Assembly: GCA_028276145.1 (NCBI GenBank)
Contig: JAPYWX010000019.1
Span: 1-15,000 of the forward strand
Direction of reading: 5' to 3'
From: Spirochaetota bacterium
Lineage (GTDB): Bacteria; Spirochaetota; Brevinematia; DTOW01
DNA: 15,000 nucleotides
The position numbers and the translations under genes were made by a program. The notes under the pieces were generated by a model that saw nothing but the letters and a program-made list of their open reading frames with translations, was not told where the DNA came from and did not search any database. The stretch's first letter is position 1, and each line of letters starts with the position of its first letter. This document shows positions 10,271-15,000 of the stretch, piece by piece.

Positions 10271-11572
10271 ATGAGAACTCTCAACTTTGATAGATTTCTT
10301 ACTGGTGTTGTTTTGTTGATAATAATATTGGGGCTTGTAAATCTCTACAGTGCTTCTTTTTACCTTGACAGGAGTATTTTTGTTAAGCAGGTGATATGGG
10401 TTATATTGGGTATTGGTATTGCTATTCTACTTTTTTCTATAAACATTGATGACCTTCTGAGTTTTTCTCTTTTCATATACATGCTTCTTTTCGTTCTTAC
10501 AGCGCTTACTCTTTTCGTTGGTAAGGAGATAAGGGGTACTAAGAGTTGGCTCAGTATAATGGGAATGGGAATTCAGCCGTCCGAGTTCCTTAAGTTTGGT
10601 ATTCTTGTTCTTGTAACAAAGTTTTTGAGTAGGGAAGGTGTTAATTTAGAAAGATTCTCTACTTTTCTAATCGTAGGGTTGATATTTTTTAGCCCGGTTA
10701 TAATACTCATACTTCAGCCAGATGTAGGTATGATTATATCTTATACAATCATTTTTATTTTGTTTGCGCTTCTTGCGGGACTTAATAGAAACTTACTTCT
10801 CATACTACTTCTCACGATTTTCTCGTTTGGATTTTTCCCGTTCTTCAGGGCTTACATAGATTACTTGCAGAAAAGCAATATAGAGATATCCGGGGTTATG
10901 TCAGTATTAATATCTAAAGAGTTTACTATTGCTTTTGCTGTGTCGGCTGTAATTATTGGAGTTATATCCTTGCTTATAGCAAGGGTGTTTAAGGACAAGG
11001 TTAGGTTGGTTTTTAGCATAATTATACTTTTTGTTTCTGTAGGGTTTCTTTTTGGTAACCTTGCTTACGATAAGCTTAAACCTTATCAGAAAAATAGGCT
11101 CATGGTGTTTTTTAACCCACAAGTTGATAGGCTTGGAGCAGGTTATAATGTTATTCAGTCTGAAATAGCAATAGGTTCTGGGGGAATAGTAGGAAAAGGC
11201 TTCTTGAATGGTTCTCAAAACAAACTGAATATACTTCCTGAGAGAACTACAGATTTTGCCTTTTCTGTTCTAGCTGAGGAGTGGGGGTTCTTAGGTGTTA
11301 TAGTGGTTATAATACTCTACATCCTTTTATTCTATAGGCTCATATCGCTTATGATTAGCTCTGAAGACCTTAAAAGTTACTTGATGATGGCAATGATAAC
11401 ATCAATAATATTCACTAACTTCATGATAAATATGTTTATGGTTTTGGGTTTGGCACCTGTTACGGGGTTACCGTTACCGTTTTTCTCTTATGGTGGTTCA
11501 TCTATGATAACAAATTTAGCTCTTATCGGACTGGCAAATAACATTTACAAGCGAAGGACTATAATGCTGTGA
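10271..11572 (+). CDS. rodA: Rod-shape SEDS glycosyltransferase RodA
   Basis: RodA is the SEDS-family peptidoglycan polymerase of lateral wall growth; it extends glycan strands from lipid II in the cytoplasmic membrane together with a class B PBP2. The 433-residue protein is nearly all membrane helices. Family motifs: GLVNLYSAS (21-29), RGTKSWLSI and IQPSEFLKFG (89-110), LQPDVG (148-153), KPYQKNRLMVFFNPQVD (270-286), GAGYNVIQSEIAIGSGG (289-305), LPERTTDFAFSVLAEEWG (322-339) with Asp328 at the essential SEDS position, and GLAPVTGLPLPFFSYGGSSM (393-412). These blocks fit RodA better than FtsW. It is about 60 residues longer than typical RodA (near 370); the extra sequence lies around 195-262 and holds an additional hydrophobic segment (FTIAFAVSAVIIGVISLLIA, 218-237) plus a basic loop. 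GGAGGG precedes the ATG. murI starts 7 bases after its stop. No mreBCD or PBP2 gene is in the window. Confidence 0.92.
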   Translation: MRTLNFDRFLTGVVLLIIILGLVNLYSASFYLDRSIFVKQVIWVILGIGIAILLFSINIDDLLSFSLFIYMLLFVLTALTLFVGKEIRGTKSWLSIMGMGIQPSEFLKFGILVLVTKFLSREGVNLERFSTFLIVGLIFFSPVIILILQPDVGMIISYTIIFILFALLAGLNRNLLLILLLTIFSFGFFPFFRAYIDYLQKSNIEISGVMSVLISKEFTIAFAVSAVIIGVISLLIARVFKDKVRLVFSIIILFVSVGFLFGNLAYDKLKPYQKNRLMVFFNPQVDRLGAGYNVIQSEIAIGSGGIVGKGFLNGSQNKLNILPERTTDFAFSVLAEEWGFLGVIVVIILYILLFYRLISLMISSEDLKSYLMMAMITSIIFTNFMINMFMVLGLAPVTGLPLPFFSYGGSSMITNLALIGLANNIYKRRTIML

Positions 11573-11579
11573 GGAGCGT

Positions 11580-12389
11580 ATGGATAATAGACCTATCGGC
11601 TTGTTTGATTCTGGAGTTGGAGGATTAACTGTTTTAAAGCAGATACAAAAAATTCTGCCGAGAGAGTCGGTAATTTATCTGGGTGATACGCAGCACTTGC
11701 CTTATGGTGATAAATCAAAGGAAGCGATAATAAGGTTCTCAATTGAGAATACAAAATTTCTTCTTAGGCAAAATGTTAAGGCTATTGTGGTAGCCTGTAA
11801 TTCTGCTTCATCGGTTGCTGTTGAAGTTTTGAGGGAAACTTTTAAAGTGCCAATAATTGGTGTCATAGAGCCAACAATAAAGTGTATTTCCAGGAAAAAA
11901 ACTAGTTCTGTTTTGGTAATAGGTACAATGAGAACCGTGAGGTCGGGTGTTTATCAGAAAAAACTTCAGGAGCTTAATTTAGGAATTGAGATTTTTGGTA
12001 AAGCTTGTCCTCTTCTCGTCCCTCTAGTAGAGGAGGGAGCATTTTTGAATAAAGGTTCTCTTCTCTATAATGCTTTGGTTAGTACACTTGAATATTACCT
12101 TGGGGAATATAGAGATAGAGTTTCTCATATTGTTTTAGGCTGTACTCATTACCCTGCCATTGAGAATGAAATAAGGTTTGTTATGGATGGTGTAGAACTT
12201 ATAGATCCCGGTGAATGCGCAGCATTGGAACTAAAAGAAATACTAGAAAAAAACGATATGTTATCGGAAGAAAAAAGTAGATTTGAAAAGTTCTTTGTTA
12301 CTGACTTATCTGAAAAGACGGTAGAAGTAGCTAAAATAATACTTCAGAGAGAAATAAACATTGAGGAGATCTACCTACCTGAATCATAA
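11580..12389 (+). CDS. murI: Glutamate racemase
   Basis: MurI is the cofactor-independent racemase that makes D-glutamate for the peptidoglycan stem peptide in the cytoplasm. The 269 residues are of normal length and show the opening PIGLFDSGVGGLTVLK (5-20) with Asp10 and Ser11, LGDTQHLPYGDKS (34-46), the first catalytic cysteine in VVACNSAS (Cys73), PIIGVIEPTI (91-100), the second-half block CPLLVPLVEEGAF, and the second catalytic cysteine in LGCTHYP (Cys188). The two-thiol active site is therefore complete. A GAGGAG site overlaps the rodA stop region 7-10 bases before the ATG, so murI is the last gene of the lpxB-to-murI run. Downstream, two palindromic units followed by six T at 12428-12464 probably end the transcript. 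It faces uvrA tail to tail. Confidence 0.95.
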   Translation: MDNRPIGLFDSGVGGLTVLKQIQKILPRESVIYLGDTQHLPYGDKSKEAIIRFSIENTKFLLRQNVKAIVVACNSASSVAVEVLRETFKVPIIGVIEPTIKCISRKKTSSVLVIGTMRTVRSGVYQKKLQELNLGIEIFGKACPLLVPLVEEGAFLNKGSLLYNALVSTLEYYLGEYRDRVSHIVLGCTHYPAIENEIRFVMDGVELIDPGECAALELKEILEKNDMLSEEKSRFEKFFVTDLSEKTVEVAKIILQREINIEEIYLPES

Positions 12390-12427
12390 GGATATTTTTA
12401 CTGACCTATTGTATTTGAAAAATCTTT

Positions 12428-12464
12428 GTGCTTAATAGCACTTTGTGCTTAATAGCACTTTTTT
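12428..12464 (+). terminator. Two palindromic repeat units with T-run; probable murI terminator
   Basis: Two identical units GTGCTTAATAGCAC (12428-12441 and 12445-12458), separated by TTT, are followed by TTTTTT (12459-12464). The period is 17 bp as in the pta array. The last unit alone gives a 5-bp stem with a T-run; the two units could also pair with each other imperfectly. This lies 38 bases after the murI stop, between convergent genes, so intrinsic termination on the + strand is plausible though the stem is short. Confidence 0.5.
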
Positions 12465-12483
12465 AAATACAATCCTGAAATTC
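12465..12483. repeat. 19-bp direct repeat, copy 2
   Basis: AAATACAATCCTGAAATTC is identical to 535-553 and in the same orientation. Here it is intergenic and directly abuts the T-run of the palindromic units, whereas at copy 1 it spans a stop codon. The remaining bases to the uvrA stop at 12518 hold nothing recognised. Confidence 0.6.
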
Positions 12484-12517
12484 GCCATGTTTAGTGGGTT
12501 AAGTACAAGTTTTAACT

Positions 12518-15000
12518 TCAATGATTCAAGTAGTTTTTGAGGTAGTATCCTGTGTATGATTTTGGATTCTTGGCTATTTCTTCTGGTGTGCCTTCTGCAA
12601 CTATTTCGCCTCCTTTATCTCCCCCTTCTGGTCCCAAATCAATTATATAATCAGCACACTTGATTAGCTCTAAATTGTGTTCTATCACTAGCACGGTGTT
12701 CCCTTTTTCAACTAATCTCTGTAAGGAATCCACTAACTTTTTCACATCGTCAAAGTGTAGCCCTATTGTAGGCTCGTCTAGGATGTACAGTGTATGTTCT
12801 GAAAATTTCTTTGATAGTTCTGAAACTATTTTTACTCTTTGTGCCTCACCGCCCGAAAGTGTTGTAGCTGGTTGACCAAGTTTCATATACCCTAAGCCAA
12901 CATCTATGAATGTTTTCAATTTGTTAGATATACTTGGTATATTCTCAAAGAAGCTATAAGCTTCTTCTATTGTCATTTCAAGGACTTCATATATGTTCTT
13001 ACCCTTGAACTTCACTTCTAACGTCTCAGAGTTGTACCTTTTGCCACCGCACACATCACATACTACATATACATCAGGTAAGAAGTTCATTTCTACCTTT
13101 ATTACTCCTTGTCCTTGGCAAGCCTCACACCTTCCCCCCTTTATGTTGAAACTAAACCTTGAAGGGGTGAATCCTTTTGCTTTAGCGTCTTTTGTCATTG
13201 CAAATACCTTTCTTATTTCATCAAATACACCTACGTAGGTAGCAGGATTTGACCTAGGTGTTCTACCTATTGGTGTCTGGTCCACCATTACAATTCTTTT
13301 TATTTTCTCCCAACCTTCAATAGATTCATAACTGCCTTCTGGGTAGTCAGTCCCATAGATTTTATTATGTAATACTGGATACAAAGTATCTATTACTAGA
13401 CTACTTTTTCCCGAGCCTGAAACACCAGTCACGCAAACTAAGCATCCAAGAGGTATTTTAACATCTATGTTCTTTAGGTTATGTTCCTTTGCACCTTTTA
13501 GTAATATGTAATCCTGTGGTTTTCTTCTTTCTTTTGGTACCTCTATTTTTAGTTCTCCTTTTAAGTACTTTACAGTTAAGGAATTTGTAGAGTTTTTCAT
13601 AACTTCCGGTAAGTGACCACTAGCAACCACATAGCCACCATTTACACCTGCTCCAGGTCCCAAATCTACTACATAATCTGCGTTCTTTATAACATCCTCG
13701 TCATGCTCAACGACAATAACAGTATTTCCTAAATCTCTCAAACCTTTGAGAGTATTTATTAACTTCTCAGTGTCTCTTTGGTGTAGTCCTATTGTTGGCT
13801 CATCAACTACGTATATTATACCTGATAGCCCTGAACCAAGCTGTGTAGCTAACCTTATCCTTTGTAATTCACCACCTGATAGTGTAGAGATTTTCCTATC
13901 CAATGTTATGTAATCAAGCCCAGTACTTATTAAGAAATCTAATCTTTTTAGTATCTCCTTTATTATTGGTTTGGCAATAATTTTCTGCTTTTCAGGTAAC
14001 TTGTCTTCTGCCTTTGATAGAAATTCTTTTATGAACACTGGCGTCTGCTTCGTTAATTCCATTATATTCATACCTAAAAACTTGACACCCAGGGCTAAAC
14101 TATTTAACCTGTTTCCATTACACTCACTACATACTTTTGCCCTCATAAACTGCATGAACCATTCTCTAGCTTCGTCTGTCTCAGCGTTCTTGTATCTTCT
14201 TTCGAGAGAAGGAATTATACCTTCCCACTTATTAGTATACTCCCAGTAAGATTTTGAAGATGAGTGTATTACTCTATACTCTTCGTCTGAGCCATACATA
14301 AGTATGTTGAAAATGTATTCTGGGAGGTCCTTTATAGGAGTGTCTAAAGAAAAGTTGTACTTTCTGGCTAGTGCTTCAAGTTCATCCCAATATATAAATT
14401 GGGTTTTACCTATTGTTTTTATTCCACCCTCTCTTATCGAGAGGTTTTTATCTACAATTAAGTTGATGTCAAACTCATAGTGTTCACCTAATCCACCACA
14501 CGAGGGGCAGGCTCCTACTGGAGAATTGAATGAAAAGAGGTTTGGCTCAATCTTTGAATAAGAAACTAAATGTTCAGGGCATACATGTTTGTCTGAAAAG
14601 AAAATCCTCTCTTTCGTTTCATAATCCTCCACTATACAAGCACCATCAGATAAGTTCAATGCAATATCAACACTATCAAAAATTCTTTCTCTGTTATCCT
14701 TAGAAACTTTAACTCTATCTATCACAACTTCTATGTTGTGCTTTTTGTTTTTATCTAACTCAGGTATTCCTATTTCCTCTAAGTCCAAAAATTCACCATC
14801 TATGTAAAATCTGGAAAAACCTCTTTTTAGTAGTTCTTCAATTGTATGTTTGAAGGTGCCTTTTCTTTGCTGTGCAATCGGGGATAGAATCGTTATTTTT
14901 CTGTCCTCCATTGAAAGTATCCTTTCAACTATCTCATCTATTGAGAATTTTTGTAATTCTCTTCCACATATATAACAAGTAGGTGTACCACATCTAGCAA
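12518..15000 (-). CDS. uvrA: Excinuclease ABC subunit A (5' end beyond window)
   Basis: UvrA is the DNA-damage-sensing ATPase of nucleotide excision repair; it loads UvrB at lesions. An ATG at 14911 would give 797 residues, but the frame stays open to the window edge and encodes TPTCYICGRELQKFSIDEI upstream, normal UvrA sequence, so the gene is truncated here by the window. About 826 residues are visible; about 115 including the first Walker A are missing. Seen in order: KITILSPIAQQRKGTF; a zinc region with CPEH and GACPSCGGLG (Cys-x-x-His first pair); CSECNGNRLN; the first ABC signature LSGGELQRIRLA and Walker B IIYVVDEPTIGLH; the second Walker A GVSGSGKSSL; SNPATYVGVFDEIR; the second zinc module CEACQGQG ... 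CDVCGGKRYN; the second signature LSGGEAQRVK and Walker B LYILDEPTIGLH. Both ATPase sites look intact in the visible part. It is convergent with murI. Confidence 0.97.
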   Translation of the reverse strand, partial: ARCGTPTCYICGRELQKFSIDEIVERILSMEDRKITILSPIAQQRKGTFKHTIEELLKRGFSRFYIDGEFLDLEEIGIPELDKNKKHNIEVVIDRVKVSKDNRERIFDSVDIALNLSDGACIVEDYETKERIFFSDKHVCPEHLVSYSKIEPNLFSFNSPVGACPSCGGLGEHYEFDINLIVDKNLSIREGGIKTIGKTQFIYWDELEALARKYNFSLDTPIKDLPEYIFNILMYGSDEEYRVIHSSSKSYWEYTNKWEGIIPSLERRYKNAETDEAREWFMQFMRAKVCSECNGNRLNSLALGVKFLGMNIMELTKQTPVFIKEFLSKAEDKLPEKQKIIAKPIIKEILKRLDFLISTGLDYITLDRKISTLSGGELQRIRLATQLGSGLSGIIYVVDEPTIGLHQRDTEKLINTLKGLRDLGNTVIVVEHDEDVIKNADYVVDLGPGAGVNGGYVVASGHLPEVMKNSTNSLTVKYLKGELKIEVPKERRKPQDYILLKGAKEHNLKNIDVKIPLGCLVCVTGVSGSGKSSLVIDTLYPVLHNKIYGTDYPEGSYESIEGWEKIKRIVMVDQTPIGRTPRSNPATYVGVFDEIRKVFAMTKDAKAKGFTPSRFSFNIKGGRCEACQGQGVIKVEMNFLPDVYVVCDVCGGKRYNSETLEVKFKGKNIYEVLEMTIEEAYSFFENIPSISNKLKTFIDVGLGYMKLGQPATTLSGGEAQRVKIVSELSKKFSEHTLYILDEPTIGLHFDDVKKLVDSLQRLVEKGNTVLVIEHNLELIKCADYIIDLGPEGGDKGGEIVAEGTPEEIAKNPKSYTGYYLKNYLNH

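Noticed and set aside
10907..11218. 103-residue reverse-strand frame inside rodA
   Set aside because: Antisense to conserved RodA membrane segments and motifs; composition is not protein-like.
12028..12040. CCTCTA-g-TAGAGG palindrome in murI
   Set aside because: Short, inside conserved coding sequence, with no second copy noticed; likely chance.
12660..14249. Several + strand frames of 71-92 residues
   Set aside because: All are antisense to uvrA; their Cys/Ser/Pro-rich composition mirrors UvrA zinc and glycine motifs.
12518..14911. uvrA starting at the ATG at 14911 as a complete 797-residue protein
   Set aside because: The frame upstream to base 15000 is open and encodes conserved UvrA residues (TPTCYICGRELQ), so the true start lies beyond the window.

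Overview
The window comes from an AT-rich (roughly one-third GC by eye), gene-dense Gram-negative bacterium. lpxB implies lipid A, and rodA plus murI imply a peptidoglycan wall with elongating growth. A spirochaete-like or similarly deep-branching lineage is possible: the long RodA and the combined YcgR-like/GAF/PilZ protein are what I would expect there. That placement is a weak inference, and I cannot name a genus.

Layout. 3-548: 3' end of a Type II (class IIG-like) restriction-modification gene running in from the left. 549-1467: a repeat-rich stretch around a reverse-strand J-domain gene. 1468-2475: pta, followed by an array of short palindromes. 2612-4033: a strong promoter, tRNA-Arg(UCU), rplW and rplB, a fragment of the S10 ribosomal cluster cut off from its usual neighbours. 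4050-6524: an 824-residue protein that aligns along its length with DNA polymerase III alpha (DnaE) but has lost its PHP metal ligands and most of its catalytic core. 6525-6713: a small open frame with no usable start codon. 6710-7033: an MTH1187/YkoF-type thiamine-binding-like protein. 7081-12389: a tight forward cluster for envelope and shape: lpxB, a YcgR-N/GAF/PilZ protein, an unknown helical protein, rodA and murI. 12518 to the right edge: uvrA on the reverse strand, convergent with murI and cut by the window end.

How the parts fit. lpxB (lipid A), rodA (glycan polymerase of elongation) and murI (D-glutamate supply) are all envelope functions. Between lpxB and rodA sit a probable c-di-GMP sensor and a helical protein two bases downstream of it, which suggests second-messenger input into envelope growth (inference). 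The tRNA has no terminator after it, so it probably forms the leader of the rplW-rplB transcript.

Most notable: (1) the degenerate DnaE-like protein directly behind rplB; (2) a PilZ protein whose RxxxR and DxSxxG motifs are about 210 residues apart with a GAF-like domain between them; (3) a family of GTGCT-N4-AGCAC dyads, five in tandem at a 17-bp period behind pta with relatives elsewhere, several overlapping stop codons; (4) the small frame that looks like a one-base frameshift. No CRISPR array, transposase, rRNA or confident riboswitch was seen. No stretch over 300 bases lacks a gene.
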